A DNA stretch of 64,000 nt from Brevibacillus fluminis (GTDB taxonomy: Bacteria; Bacillota; Bacilli; Brevibacillales; Brevibacillaceae): contig NZ_RHHQ01000023.1 of NCBI RefSeq assembly GCF_003710825.1, positions 149,338 to 213,337 of the forward strand. Direction: 5' to 3'. Positions 9,414 to 18,841 of this stretch are shown here, piece by piece. A program made the translations under genes and the position numbers. The notes under the pieces were generated by a model that had not been told where the DNA came from, did no database searches, and saw nothing but the letters and a program-made list of their open reading frames with translations. The stretch's first letter is position 1. Each line of letters starts with the position of its first letter.

Positions 9414-10385
9414 TTATTCTCCCGCCATCGAATAGAGATGGCAGGCGACCATTCTTCCTTCCACTTCTTTCAACAAAGGTGCTTCTGTTTTGCAGACATC
9501 CATACATGCCCAGCAACGCGTATGAAACTTACATCCTTTGGGAGGATTGGATGGTGAGGGTAAGTCCCCCGTTAACAGGATCCGTTCTTTTTTTTCATCT
9601 GGATCAGAAACGGGAACGGAAGAGAGAAGCGATTGTGCGTACGGATGCATCGGTCTTTGAAACAGCTCTTCTTTTTTCGCCAGCTCTATGACTTCGCCCA
9701 AGTACATGACTGCTACTCGATCAGCAATATGTTCGACGACTCGTAAATCATGAGAAATAAAGAGGATTGTGAGGGAAAACTGCTCCTGCAAATCCTGCAG
9801 CAAATTGAGAATCTGAGATTGAATCGATACATCCAGAGCGGAAACCGGCTCGTCGGCAATAATAAGCTTTGGTCTGAGCATCAAAGCCCGCGCAATCCCG
9901 ATCCTTTGCCGTTGCCCGCCTGAAAATTCATGCGCGTATCGTGAGAGGTGCCTTTTGCTCAAACCGACAATTTCGATCGTCTCTTCGATCAGCGATTGTC
10001 TATCTTCCTTTGGGATGTGATGGGCAATCAGCGGTTCTGTTAAAATGTGCTGAATCGTCAGCTTAGGATTCAGCGTATCAAAAGGATTTTGAAATACCAT
10101 TTGCATATTACGCCTTACGTTGTGCATGTCGGCTTTGGTAAAGGTACGGATGTTGTTGCCTTGGAACACGATCTCGCCATCAGTCGGCTCAACCAAGCGC
10201 AAAATGCACCTTCCAAGAGTCGATTTGCCGCATCCTGATTCCCCGACGATGCCCAATGTTTCTCCTTCGTTTACCGTCACATTCACGCCGTTGACAGCGT
10301 GTACATAGGTTGGCTGTTGGAACCACCCTTTGCTGGCGAGAAACCGCTTCTGCAAATTTTTCACTTCCAAGAGAGGCGTCGTCAT
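9414..10385 (-). CDS. Peptide ABC transporter ATP-binding protein, OppF/DppF type
   Basis: This 323-residue ATPase has Walker A GESGCGKST at 48-56, signature FSGGQRQR, Walker B IIADEP followed by VSALD, and a C-terminal oligopeptide-transporter domain with Cys-rich GCKFHTRCWACMDVC. It pairs with OppD to energise peptide import through OppB/OppC. Its ATG overlaps the oppD stop by 4 bp (ATGA). The paralogue at 46254-47213 is very similar. Confidence 0.95.
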   Translation of the reverse strand: MTTPLLEVKNLQKRFLASKGWFQQPTYVHAVNGVNVTVNEGETLGIVGESGCGKSTLGRCILRLVEPTDGEIVFQGNNIRTFTKADMHNVRRNMQMVFQNPFDTLNPKLTIQHILTEPLIAHHIPKEDRQSLIEETIEIVGLSKRHLSRYAHEFSGGQRQRIGIARALMLRPKLIIADEPVSALDVSIQSQILNLLQDLQEQFSLTILFISHDLRVVEHIADRVAVMYLGEVIELAKKEELFQRPMHPYAQSLLSSVPVSDPDEKKERILLTGDLPSPSNPPKGCKFHTRCWACMDVCKTEAPLLKEVEGRMVACHLYSMAGE

Positions 10386-11371
10386 ACATTCACCGCCGAT
10401 CTCTTATCTAATTCTTGATACAGCCAGCACCGACATTGGGACTGCTCATCCACAGCCATCAACTGGGGATTCTGTTCGGCACAAATGGGCATGGCTTTAT
10501 CGCATCGCGGAGCAAAGCGGCAGCCTTTGGGATATTCGTCTGGGGCCGGTACACTTCCGGCGATGCTGTTCAGACGCTTCTGTCCTTTTGCCTTATGCGG
10601 AGTGGAATGGATCAAGCCGATGGTGTATGGATGCTTCGGGTTTCGCAGCAGCGTACGGACATCTGCTGATTCAATGACCTGCCCCGCATACATCACCATC
10701 ACCCGGTCACAAGTCTCGGCAACAACTCCCAAATCATGTGTGATCATGATCAGAGACATGCCCAATTCCACGCGGACTTTTTGAATCAAATCCAGAATTT
10801 GTGCCTGAATCGTCACATCGAGAGCTGTTGTCGGCTCATCCGCAATCAATAGCTTCGGGCTGCAAGCGATCGCCATCGCAATCATGACACGCTGTCTCAT
10901 CCCTCCAGATAAACGATGAGGGTATTCGTTGTAGATTTCATTCGCTCGTGAAATCCCTACCTGTGTAAGTAGCTCAATCGACTTTTGCTTTGCTTGCGCG
11001 CGCTTCATACCTTCATGCTTTTCGAGTCCTTCACTCATTTGCTTGCCGATTGTCAAAACAGGATTAAGCGCGGTCATCGGCTCCTGAAAGATCATCGCCA
11101 TTTCTTTTCCTCTGATTTTTTGCATCACTTTTTCGTTAAACGCCAATAGTTCAGTACCGTTTAACTGAATGCTTCCTTCAATTTTTCCATTCTTCCCGAG
11201 CAAGCGCATGATAGAGAGGGAGGTAACGCTTTTCCCGCACCCAGACTCTCCAACGATTCCCAGGGATTCTCCTTTCCCGACGTACAGAGAAAGATCATCC
11301 ACTACCTTGAATTCTTTATTATTTTTTGTAAACGTAGTTGTCAAACCGTACACTTCCAGTACGTTAGTCAT
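10382..11371 (-). CDS. Peptide ABC transporter ATP-binding protein, OppD/DppD type
   Basis: The frame is open further upstream, but I place the start at MTNVLEVYGL because AAGGAGGGG lies 6 bp before it and the upstream extension would overlap oppC. The resulting 329-residue ATPase has Walker A GESGCGKS, a LSGGMRQR signature, Walker B LLIADEPTTALD and a C-terminal Cys-containing domain (GCRFAPRCDKAMPIC). It is the second ATPase of the first dipeptide/oligopeptide importer and overlaps oppF by 4 bp. Confidence 0.95.
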   Translation of the reverse strand: MTNVLEVYGLTTTFTKNNKEFKVVDDLSLYVGKGESLGIVGESGCGKSVTSLSIMRLLGKNGKIEGSIQLNGTELLAFNEKVMQKIRGKEMAMIFQEPMTALNPVLTIGKQMSEGLEKHEGMKRAQAKQKSIELLTQVGISRANEIYNEYPHRLSGGMRQRVMIAMAIACSPKLLIADEPTTALDVTIQAQILDLIQKVRVELGMSLIMITHDLGVVAETCDRVMVMYAGQVIESADVRTLLRNPKHPYTIGLIHSTPHKAKGQKRLNSIAGSVPAPDEYPKGCRFAPRCDKAMPICAEQNPQLMAVDEQSQCRCWLYQELDKRSAVNV

Positions 11372-11417
11372 GTTGTCCCCTCCTTGCAACTGAATGAAAG
11401 CTGATTTTTTACCGTGT

Positions 11418-12305
11418 CTATGCTTTCGGGTCAAAAATATCGCGTAGGGCATCGCCTAGCATGTATACGGTAAAAACTACGACAGTTATCGCGATTCCCG
11501 GAAACGTCGCCAGCCACCATGCTTCCCCCAAATAATCCTTGCCTTCACTCAGCATCGTTCCCCACTCAGGAGTAGGCGGTTGCGCTCCAAGGCCGATAAA
11601 CCCGAGTGCGGATGTACTTAAAATTGCGCTTCCAATGAACATAGTCGTATACACGATTAGTATATTAGAAATATTTGGAATCAGCTGATTGATAATTATC
11701 CACCAGTTGGAGCTTCCGATTGACCGACTTGCTTCCACATACCCTGCTCCCTTGACGGTTAGAGCTGCCCCTCGGACGAGGATAGAAAAAGCGGGTACGG
11801 ACGAGATGCCGATTGCAATCAAGGCATTTTCCTGACTGGGCCCAAGGACTGCTACGATCGCCAAAGCCAATACAATCCCTGGCAACGCGAGCAAGACATC
11901 CATGATCCGCATCATCACGTTATCAAATAATCCTCCCAAATAGGCGCTTGTCACACCGATGAGCGTTCCGGTTACAAACGTCATTGCAGACGCCATCACC
12001 GCTACTGTCAACGTCACCCTAGTTCCATACAGCAAACGCGATAATATATCGCGGCCAATCGCATCCGTCCCAAGCCAAAATTCCTTCGATGGACCTTGCA
12101 TAAAAGCTTCGTAATACGTTTTGGTCGGATCGTGTGGAGCAATCCAAGGACCGATGATACCGATTACAATAATACCCAGCATCATCATGAAACTAAATCG
12201 TGCTTTCTTTTGTTGCATAATCTTTCCTAGCAATTCAAAACGGGGAAGAGACCTTTTTTTACGCCCTATCGAATCGACGGAAATCATTTTGTTGACCTGG
12301 CCCAT
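11418..12305 (-). CDS. Peptide ABC transporter permease, OppC/DppC type
   Basis: The 295-residue membrane protein has an OppC N-terminal segment (PWIAPHDPTKTYYEAFMQGPS, LGTDAIGRDILSR) and the EAA loop EASRSIGSSNWW. It has about six membrane segments. It starts 1 bp after oppB ends, with GGAGTG upstream. Permease subunit of the first peptide importer. Confidence 0.95.
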   Translation of the reverse strand: MGQVNKMISVDSIGRKKRSLPRFELLGKIMQQKKARFSFMMMLGIIVIGIIGPWIAPHDPTKTYYEAFMQGPSKEFWLGTDAIGRDILSRLLYGTRVTLTVAVMASAMTFVTGTLIGVTSAYLGGLFDNVMMRIMDVLLALPGIVLALAIVAVLGPSQENALIAIGISSVPAFSILVRGAALTVKGAGYVEASRSIGSSNWWIIINQLIPNISNILIVYTTMFIGSAILSTSALGFIGLGAQPPTPEWGTMLSEGKDYLGEAWWLATFPGIAITVVVFTVYMLGDALRDIFDPKA

Positions 12306-12306
12306 A

Positions 12307-13245
12307 CTACACTCCCTCTCGTTTTACCGTGTAGTCGATACGTGGATCAAGGATGGCGTACAACACGTCAATTACGATCACGACAAGAACGTAAATCGCA
12401 CCGATAAACAATGTCGTTCCCTGTATCATGGGGAAATCCCGCGAGCTGATCGCTTGAATCGCCAATGTCCCTATTCCCGGCCAGTTGAATACTTGCTCAA
12501 CAATGACAGCCCCGCCTAACAGTCCCGCGAATTCTAGTCCGATTACCGCAACAATCGGGATCATCACGTTGCGAAATGCGTGCCGCAGTAGCACAAGTCG
12601 CTCACTCATGCCTTTTGCACGAGCTGTGCGGATGTAGTCATTGGATAAGACTTCCACCATGCCCGCACGTGTCAATCGACTGATCGATGTCGCCATCAAA
12701 GTACCGAGCGTGAACGCAGGCAGTACGATATCCATGAATCCGGTGCCTCCTGCGATCGGAAACCAGCCCAAGTGCACAGAAAACACCAAAATCACAAGAA
12801 GACCTAACCAGAAACCTGGCAGCGCCATGCCAAAGGTTGACAACGTCATGATGAAGCTATCAATAAACGTATCTTTCCATCTTGCAGCAAGGACTCCCAT
12901 GCCTATTCCGACAACAACAGCAACACCTAGACTTGCCACTGCCATTTTCGCCGTTGCTGGAAAGCGCTCTGCAATTTCCGTGCTTACGGGTCTTCCTGTC
13001 TTGAGTGACGTACCCAAATCTCCTTTTACTACCCCAGACGCATAGCTGAGATACTGAGTCACGAGAGGCTTATTAAGCCCAAGCTCTTCTCGCAGCGCCT
13101 CGATTTGTTCAACCGTTGCCCGCTGACCGAGCATAATACGTACCGGATCGCCAGGGATGAAATGAATGAGCATAAAGGTAAAAATCGAGAGTCCAAAGAG
13201 AACAATGACACCCGAAATAAGTCGTTTGAAAATGTATTGCTTCAT
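12307..13245 (-). CDS. Peptide ABC transporter permease, OppB/DppB type
   Basis: The frame extends upstream, but MKQYIFKRLISG is the conserved OppB N-terminus and matches the start of the paralogue at 49147-50085, so I start there (312 residues). Features are LIHFIPGDPVRIMLGQRA near the N-terminus, the EAA-type loop YIRTARAKGMSERLVLLRHAFRN, and the C-terminal DVLYAILDPRIDY. It is the integral membrane partner of OppC. The upstream serine hydrolase gene ends 20 bp before it, so the hydrolases and the transporter probably share a transcript. Confidence 0.94.
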   Translation of the reverse strand: MKQYIFKRLISGVIVLFGLSIFTFMLIHFIPGDPVRIMLGQRATVEQIEALREELGLNKPLVTQYLSYASGVVKGDLGTSLKTGRPVSTEIAERFPATAKMAVASLGVAVVVGIGMGVLAARWKDTFIDSFIMTLSTFGMALPGFWLGLLVILVFSVHLGWFPIAGGTGFMDIVLPAFTLGTLMATSISRLTRAGMVEVLSNDYIRTARAKGMSERLVLLRHAFRNVMIPIVAVIGLEFAGLLGGAVIVEQVFNWPGIGTLAIQAISSRDFPMIQGTTLFIGAIYVLVVIVIDVLYAILDPRIDYTVKREGV

Positions 13246-13264
13246 GATGTGTTCACACCCATCC

Positions 13265-14350
13265 TTATGGAATGATGTACGGTCGTTCAAATATAATATT
13301 TTCGACTGCTTCAAGAGTCTTTTCCGTCCACTGATGTTCCTGATCCACGTTTGTAAGATAAATAATCGTTTTATCTGTCTCAATATATCGTCGTAACCAG
13401 CTTCGATACCCCGGCCAGCTTCCGCCGTGTTGGACCACTTTTCCTATCACCTGATCTTCTTTCAGTCGCCAGCCATAACCATAATTAGACATACTGTTGT
13501 CAGAAAGCCGCACTGGGGAAAAGGCTTTTTCTAGCGTTTCTTTCTTGACCAGTTTTTCTGTGTAAAGCGCTCTGTCCCACTTGCGTAAGTCATCCAGAGT
13601 TGAGCTGACAGCGCCGTCTCCCTGAATGCCATCCAGATGAATGACAAAATCGTGCTCACTTGATTCATCGGGCAACACAAATGCTTCAGATGGGGCAGAA
13701 TATACATAACCATACGCGTAATGCTGGATCAACTGAGGAGAATATCTTCGGTTGTACACGCTCGTGTTGTGCATATTAAGTGGTTGAAAAATATGCTTTT
13801 GCAAGAAATCTGCAAATGGTGTGTCTGCTACGTGGTCTACAATGGAGGCCAATAAAGCATAGCCGGTATTGCTGTACTCATACTTTTCATTCGGTTGAAA
13901 CAAGATGTCTGGTCGATGCTTTTGTAGCTGATCGAGAATGTCTTGATTCGTAGCAATTTTCGTTTTATCCCAGCAATGAGAAAATAGCTCCATGTAATCA
14001 GGCAAACCGGATGTGTGCACCAGTAGATTCTCTACGGTAATATTGGCATAGGGAAAATCCGGAAAGAAGTTGTCCACTTTATCTGAATAATCGAGCTTCC
14101 CTTGTTCTTGCAGGATCATGATGCCCATTGCTGTAAACGCCTTGGAAACCGATGCGAGTTCAAATACCGAATCCGGTGACAATTTTTCAGCTGTTTCCCG
14201 ATTGGCCAACCCTATGGAGTTTTGATAGAAAGGGTTCCCTTCTTCCAAAATCAATAGGTTCCCGCTCCAATTGTTTTGTTCAGCAATTGTTGAAAGAAGC
14301 TCGTCAAGCTGGCGGCATCTCACATCACTTGCGTTGGCTCGCTGTGTCAT
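13265..14350 (-). CDS. Serine hydrolase, beta-lactamase class C / D-aminopeptidase-like fold
   Basis: The 361-residue protein has the active-site motifs of the class C beta-lactamase/DD-peptidase superfamily: SVSK (S67, K70), YSN (159-161) and HGG with SWPGY in the C-terminal third. It has no signal peptide, so it is probably cytoplasmic, unlike true beta-lactamases. Cytoplasmic relatives include D-stereospecific aminopeptidases, esterases and cyclic-peptide hydrolases. Its ATG overlaps the stop of the preceding serine hydrolase by 4 bp, and oppB follows 20 bp later. Together these suggest hydrolysis of an imported peptide with unusual (perhaps D) chemistry. Substrate is inferred only. Confidence 0.87.
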   Translation of the reverse strand: MTQRANASDVRCRQLDELLSTIAEQNNWSGNLLILEEGNPFYQNSIGLANRETAEKLSPDSVFELASVSKAFTAMGIMILQEQGKLDYSDKVDNFFPDFPYANITVENLLVHTSGLPDYMELFSHCWDKTKIATNQDILDQLQKHRPDILFQPNEKYEYSNTGYALLASIVDHVADTPFADFLQKHIFQPLNMHNTSVYNRRYSPQLIQHYAYGYVYSAPSEAFVLPDESSEHDFVIHLDGIQGDGAVSSTLDDLRKWDRALYTEKLVKKETLEKAFSPVRLSDNSMSNYGYGWRLKEDQVIGKVVQHGGSWPGYRSWLRRYIETDKTIIYLTNVDQEHQWTEKTLEAVENIIFERPYIIP

Positions 14351-15813
14351 TTTTCGTTTCCCCCACTCGCCTTATTTTCAAACGTATTTGCAGCTACCTC
14401 TTTCGAAAATTGTCTCCCAGCAAAAGCCATCCGAACAATCTCATTCTTCCCAGCTCTGATAAACCGTACGGAGGAATCTGTTCCAAAAGCCCGGACGACA
14501 AAAAGATCTTCAGCAAATGGTCTCAACACGTAGTTTTCTCCTAAAAAGGAGAGCATCAGTTGACCATTATCCAAGCTGATCGGCAATGTCCCAAACTCAC
14601 TAGAGTGATAATCCCCCACGATTTGATGCAACGCTTCCTCAGATACGGAATAATTCTTGCTATCCAGATGAGAGGATTCAGGAGGACGGTTTTCCAGACT
14701 ATTTAGTGCACCCGACATGATCGCCAGAACCGGCGACAATTCGATATTGGACAGCGCCACTCCGGCCAGTCCTGTTTCGGGAAAGAAGCACATATGAGCG
14801 GTAACCCCTTTTATACCACCACTATGTTCAACCAACTTTTTTCCATAGTAGTCAGAAGTGATAATCAAGCCGTACCCGTAAAACTGACCAGGTGTCATAT
14901 CAGTCGGAAAATAAGGCGTCATCATCTGTTCTACACTTTCAGGTGTCAGGATACGGCTTCCCCCGGATGTAAGCCCACCTTTGCAGAACATGTCCGTATA
15001 TCGCAGCATATCCCGCACCGTTGATTTCAATGCTCCTGCCCCCCGGGAAGCAGGGAAATCCCACCAATTTGGAGATGAGACTACTTCCTTGTGATCGCCG
15101 CTGTCTCGCATGATATACAGATTTGTAATATTGTCATACCCATTCAGCTCTTCCAAGAAAAAGCCAGTGTGCTCCATCCCGATTGGTTCAAGGATGTGCT
15201 CTTTGACATACAACTCATACGACTTGCCGCTGACGCGATTGATGATCGCCCCCAGCAAGGCGAAGCAATCATTGGAATAACTGAACTCTGTACCTGGAGA
15301 CCCTAAAAGCTCTACATCTAACGTAGAAATAACCTGCATCAATTCTTCGTACGTATCGATTGGCACCGTATCAGCTCTATTGCAGTCCGGGAATGAATGG
15401 TCTTCTGCCCCATTCGCTTCCATGCTTCGCATCACCGTTGCAAAAAATGTTGGCAAGGGAGGAATGCCACTCGTATTCGTCATAAAATGATGAATCGTGA
15501 TTTGCCCAACATCACTATTTTTCAATTGGAATTCCGGCAAGTATTTCACTACAGGATCATGTACGGATAACTTACCAGCTTCCTGTAATTGCATGATTGC
15601 CACACAAGTAAAGGATTTCGTTATGGATCCAATACCAAATACCGTATCGATCGTAACGCCTAACTGCCGTTCCACATCCCGGAAGCCAAATCCGTTTTTA
15701 TAGAAGAGTTGACCATCTTGTGCCAATCCGATACTAACACCGGGAACATTACCTTCTGTCGTCCAGTTTTGAGCATACTTTTCAAAAGACTCAACCCATC
15801 CGTTATTTTGCAT
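14347..15813 (-). CDS. Serine hydrolase, beta-lactamase class C fold, with C-terminal domain
   Basis: I choose the start MQNNGWVES because GGAGGAGA lies 5 bp upstream and the longer reading begins inside that ribosome site. The 488-residue protein has SITK (S63, K66), YSN and HSGGIKG motifs, then an extra C-terminal beta-rich domain of about 110 residues (IVGDYHSSEFG) common in D-aminopeptidase- and esterase-type members. No signal peptide. It is translationally coupled (ATGA) to a second hydrolase and lies 43 bp downstream of a binding-protein gene. Confidence 0.87.
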   Translation of the reverse strand: MQNNGWVESFEKYAQNWTTEGNVPGVSIGLAQDGQLFYKNGFGFRDVERQLGVTIDTVFGIGSITKSFTCVAIMQLQEAGKLSVHDPVVKYLPEFQLKNSDVGQITIHHFMTNTSGIPPLPTFFATVMRSMEANGAEDHSFPDCNRADTVPIDTYEELMQVISTLDVELLGSPGTEFSYSNDCFALLGAIINRVSGKSYELYVKEHILEPIGMEHTGFFLEELNGYDNITNLYIMRDSGDHKEVVSSPNWWDFPASRGAGALKSTVRDMLRYTDMFCKGGLTSGGSRILTPESVEQMMTPYFPTDMTPGQFYGYGLIITSDYYGKKLVEHSGGIKGVTAHMCFFPETGLAGVALSNIELSPVLAIMSGALNSLENRPPESSHLDSKNYSVSEEALHQIVGDYHSSEFGTLPISLDNGQLMLSFLGENYVLRPFAEDLFVVRAFGTDSSVRFIRAGKNEIVRMAFAGRQFSKEVAANTFENKASGGNEK

Positions 15814-15856
15814 AAGCGTCTCTCCTCCATTCAAATATAGATCGTCTTATTGCTTG

Positions 15857-17464
15857 TTAGTTCTCGATCCAGCTGTCATTATAGGTGGGCATGATAGATG
15901 TCCACTTCACTCCTTTTACTCGCGAATTTATGACAGTAAAGACCTTATCGAAATAGATTGGGACAACATACGCTTGCTCAGCTATACGTTTTTGTACATC
16001 CTTATACACTTGGTTTCTGGCATCAATCTGTATGGTTATACGCCCTTTCAAAAGGAGAGCATCCAGTATGTCATCTTTTATACCAGCCATGTTGTAGCCA
16101 CCGTTGGAATAAAAATAAAAGTATAAAATATCTGGATCATCATACGCACCGGACATTAGCGTTAGATCAAAATTCCCTTTGACTGCTTCCTGCAAATACG
16201 TTGCTAGTTCTAGCTTCTGAATCGTAATTTTAATACCAGCTTCCCCCAGCATTGCTTGTATCAATTGGGCTTCTTTGTCAATATCTGAACTACTAAGCAA
16301 ATCCAGACTAAGTGTTTTCCCGTCCTTTTCTCTCACACCACTTCCGTTAACTTTCCAACCAGCGTCGTCCAACAATTTCTTTGCTTCGTCCACATTATAC
16401 TGATACCCATACTTCTCTAAGGATTTGTCATACCCTAGCGTTGCTGGAGATAATGGCGTTTGGGCTACTTCCGCATCTCCCTGCATAACAGCTTGGATAA
16501 TGGCTTTTTTATTGACGAGCATATTTAATGCTTGACGCACCTTAATATCCTGAAACTCCGGTCTTCTCAGATTCATCTCCAGCAGCATACCCACTCCAGA
16601 CCGTAAACGCTCCATAACTTGATATTTCGGATTGTTTTGAAATTTTTTCGCTTCTTTAACAGGTACCTCCGTTGCTACATCAATCGCACCACTCTCTAGC
16701 GCTGACAACCTCAGATTGGTGTCAGGAATCGATTTTATGACAAGTTTGTCCGCTCTTGGAGGACCTTGATTTTCATAATAGGGCTCTCCCCAGTGAAAAG
16801 CTTCATTTCTAACAAAGGTGACTTCGCCCGTTTTCCAGCTCTCAAACTTCCACGGCCCTACTCCTACAGGATTCCGGCCGTAAGCCTCTCCAGCCTTTTC
16901 AATCGCTTTCAACGATAACGGCTGCGAGGAATTAATCCCTAACGTATAGAGAAAGGCTGCATTGGGTTCATATAGTTCCAGAACGAGAGTATGATCGTCT
17001 GGCGCTTTCACACTTTTTACTGGAGCCATTAATTCACCGACTGTCATTGCTTTCGTCTCCGGATTGCGAGCGCGATCGAAGGTTTCCTTAAAACTTTTTG
17101 CGGTCAGAGGTGTCCCATCGTGAAAGGTAATCCCGGAACGAATGGTAAAGGTCAACGTTTTGCCATCCTCTGAAATTTTATAGTCACTTGCAAGAGAGGG
17201 CTTGTATTCATTTGTGGCAGGATCTTTATAGAGCAGAGATCCACCCAGCAACCAGGTATAGACCTCAGCTGTTCCAGCAGACTTCTGGCCATCTAACGTA
17301 TCCGGTTCATAAGGGTACGCTACTGTAATGGTTCCGCCCATTTTTGGTTTGGCACTCTTTTGTTGCTCAGCTGGTTCATTTGTTTGACTGCTGCAGCCAA
17401 CCATCATGAACATACAAAGAGTCACAAATCCCCTCAAAAAGATTCTTCGCTTGTTTTTCTTCAT
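15857..17464 (-). CDS. Family-5 peptide-binding lipoprotein
   Basis: The 535-residue protein has a lipoprotein signal ending MVGCSSQ, a charged linker, and the SBP_bac_5 fold (VAYPYEPDTLDGQK, SGITFHDGTPL, RNPVGVGPWKFESWKTGE). It heads the group binding protein, two serine hydrolases, oppBCDF, M29, and is the probable dedicated receptor of the first importer. It is closest by eye to the proteins at 43105-44742 and 52245-53873; all three end with a variant of VVNSRVKGVK then NDSW. The G-rich Shine-Dalgarno is about 12 bp from ATG, a little long. Confidence 0.92.
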   Translation of the reverse strand: MKKNKRRIFLRGFVTLCMFMMVGCSSQTNEPAEQQKSAKPKMGGTITVAYPYEPDTLDGQKSAGTAEVYTWLLGGSLLYKDPATNEYKPSLASDYKISEDGKTLTFTIRSGITFHDGTPLTAKSFKETFDRARNPETKAMTVGELMAPVKSVKAPDDHTLVLELYEPNAAFLYTLGINSSQPLSLKAIEKAGEAYGRNPVGVGPWKFESWKTGEVTFVRNEAFHWGEPYYENQGPPRADKLVIKSIPDTNLRLSALESGAIDVATEVPVKEAKKFQNNPKYQVMERLRSGVGMLLEMNLRRPEFQDIKVRQALNMLVNKKAIIQAVMQGDAEVAQTPLSPATLGYDKSLEKYGYQYNVDEAKKLLDDAGWKVNGSGVREKDGKTLSLDLLSSSDIDKEAQLIQAMLGEAGIKITIQKLELATYLQEAVKGNFDLTLMSGAYDDPDILYFYFYSNGGYNMAGIKDDILDALLLKGRITIQIDARNQVYKDVQKRIAEQAYVVPIYFDKVFTVINSRVKGVKWTSIMPTYNDSWIEN

Positions 17465-17558
17465 ATGACTACAGTCCCCCCTACTTCACTTTTCTCTCTT
17501 AAAGTACTTCCGATATATGACTGATGATTTCACCTCCTTCGCATTCGGTACGCCATTC

Positions 17559-17573
17559 TTGTTAGCGCTTCCA
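17559..17573. promoter_or_regulatory. Weak cre-like site
   Basis: TTGTTAGCGCTTCCA matches the CcpA consensus WTGNAANCGNWNNCW with one mismatch. It lies about 95 bp upstream of the binding-protein start and just after the MerR gene. Consistent with carbon control of peptide uptake, but a one-mismatch site is weak evidence. Confidence 0.25.
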
Positions 17574-17600
17574 TATAAAAGTGTAAGACAAAGAGTACAA

Positions 17601-18623
17601 TTACTCTTTATCCAGCTGCTGAAGCTTCCACTGTAATGCTTGGTAGAATAACTCATTTGTTTTCAAATACGATTGCAGACTTGGGTACAAGATAAAGGCA
17701 ATTCTTCTGAAACGTTCGAGATTTTCTGACTGCATTGAAAGCATCTTTTCTGCAAACCGCCGGAAAAATGACTCCGAGACAGGAGGTTCGTCAACATCGG
17801 CAAACAGCAAGACATACTCTTGAACGTTCGCCTGTACGAAAGGACTGTCAGGAGTTGCATGTTGTTCCGCTAACTTCAACAACTGTTTATGGTTTTTCAT
17901 CATTTTGGCGCTCCACATCTCAACGCTGATTCTCGGTAGATGAACGACTTCCAGGTAGGACAGAAAATCTTTCTTCAACTCCCGAACAATCTGTGAATCA
18001 TTAAACATTTCCTCCAACTCATCTAATGCAGCCGTTTGTGCTGCCGAAAGCTTACCATCCAGCAAAGTAGAGACTTTAACCCCAAGTAAAAAAATCTCTC
18101 GCCATTCAACCGGAAATTGTTCAGGGAAAACGGACAAGAACATTTTTTCCAAAATAAACTTTTCACGTGCCAATGTATTTGCTGAAATTGATTCAACCAA
18201 TTCGTACATAAAGCGGAGAGAATCAGTGCCACCCTTACTCTGCTTGGTCTGTTCCAAAATGGATTTCATGCTGGCAAGCATACGCATTTGGTTGTCCAAC
18301 GCTTCCATTTGCCAATCTATTGCCGTATCAACAGCTATATCCCCGGATATTATTTTTTGAATCTCATCAATGCCAAAATTCAGATATCGGAGAGTAAGAA
18401 TCAGTTTTAATCGCCATATTTCCTCCGCCGCATACAAACGATGACCGCCAGACGTTATCTCTGCAGGTGAGAGCAGGCCGATCTCGTCGTAATAACGGAT
18501 AGTGGGTACAGTAGATCCTGTGATTTTCGCTACTTGTCCGATGGAGAACTTCACGTCTTTTGCTGTCGGATCAGTCTGTTGATCTTGTGTGGTGTCTACT
18601 CTGTTTCTCGAATTTGCATGCAC
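17601..18623 (-). CDS. MerR-family transcriptional regulator with long C-terminal domain
   Basis: The open frame has an upstream ATG at 18644, but GGAGGTG lies 8 bp before an in-frame GTG, which I take as the start (340 residues). The N-terminal MerR helix-turn-helix and wing read FSIGQVAKITGSTVPTIRYYDEIGLLSP followed by SGGHRLY at about residues 25-65. The rest is a helical effector/dimerisation region much longer than metal-type MerR proteins, without a recognised multidrug-binding domain or metal cysteines. It precedes the binding-protein gene by 136 bp with no terminator. Its own promoter (18644-18674) has the 19-bp spacer and dyad typical of MerR autoregulation. Confidence 0.85.
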   Translation of the reverse strand: MHANSRNRVDTTQDQQTDPTAKDVKFSIGQVAKITGSTVPTIRYYDEIGLLSPAEITSGGHRLYAAEEIWRLKLILTLRYLNFGIDEIQKIISGDIAVDTAIDWQMEALDNQMRMLASMKSILEQTKQSKGGTDSLRFMYELVESISANTLAREKFILEKMFLSVFPEQFPVEWREIFLLGVKVSTLLDGKLSAAQTAALDELEEMFNDSQIVRELKKDFLSYLEVVHLPRISVEMWSAKMMKNHKQLLKLAEQHATPDSPFVQANVQEYVLLFADVDEPPVSESFFRRFAEKMLSMQSENLERFRRIAFILYPSLQSYLKTNELFYQALQWKLQQLDKE

Positions 18624-18643
18624 GTTGCAACACCTCCAAAGCA

Positions 18644-18674
18644 ATTATAAAACCTCAAGTAACTTGAGATTCAA
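18644..18674 (-). promoter_or_regulatory. MerR-type promoter with 19-bp spacer and operator dyad
   Basis: On the minus strand TTGAAT (18674-18669) and a perfect TATAAT (18649-18644) are separated by exactly 19 bp. The spacer contains the perfect dyad CTCAAGT-T-ACTTGAG. Overlong 19-bp spacing with a central dyad is the hallmark of promoters activated by MerR-family DNA distortion, and the dyad closely resembles the SoxR box. The downstream gene encodes a MerR protein. The predicted transcript start nearly coincides with the Shine-Dalgarno, giving a very short leader. Confidence 0.72.
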
Positions 18675-18767
18675 GTGGAAAGATGAGTAATCTAATTTCT
18701 CATGCGGCACTTTACGGGGATATTCCCTCGTAAATTTTTCCTTGATGCACATATATCGATGTAAACA

Positions 18768-18804
18768 ATAAAAAAGCCCATTCAGTTTACTTACTGAACA
18801 GGCG
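18768..18804 (-). terminator. Rho-independent terminator of the C39-like gene
   Basis: Minus-strand GCCTGTTCAGTAAG and its near-complement ending TGAATGGGC form a hairpin followed by TTTTTTATT, 37 bp after the stop at 18842. It separates that gene from the MerR promoter. Confidence 0.65.
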
Positions 18805-18841
18805 ATAATTCCAAGCGGAATCCTCTTAATAAGCAAAAATA

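Noticed and set aside
13265..15813. Class-C-fold genes as antibiotic-resistance beta-lactamases
   Set aside because: Neither protein has a signal peptide and both are embedded in a peptide-import operon, which fits cytoplasmic D-peptidase or esterase relatives better.
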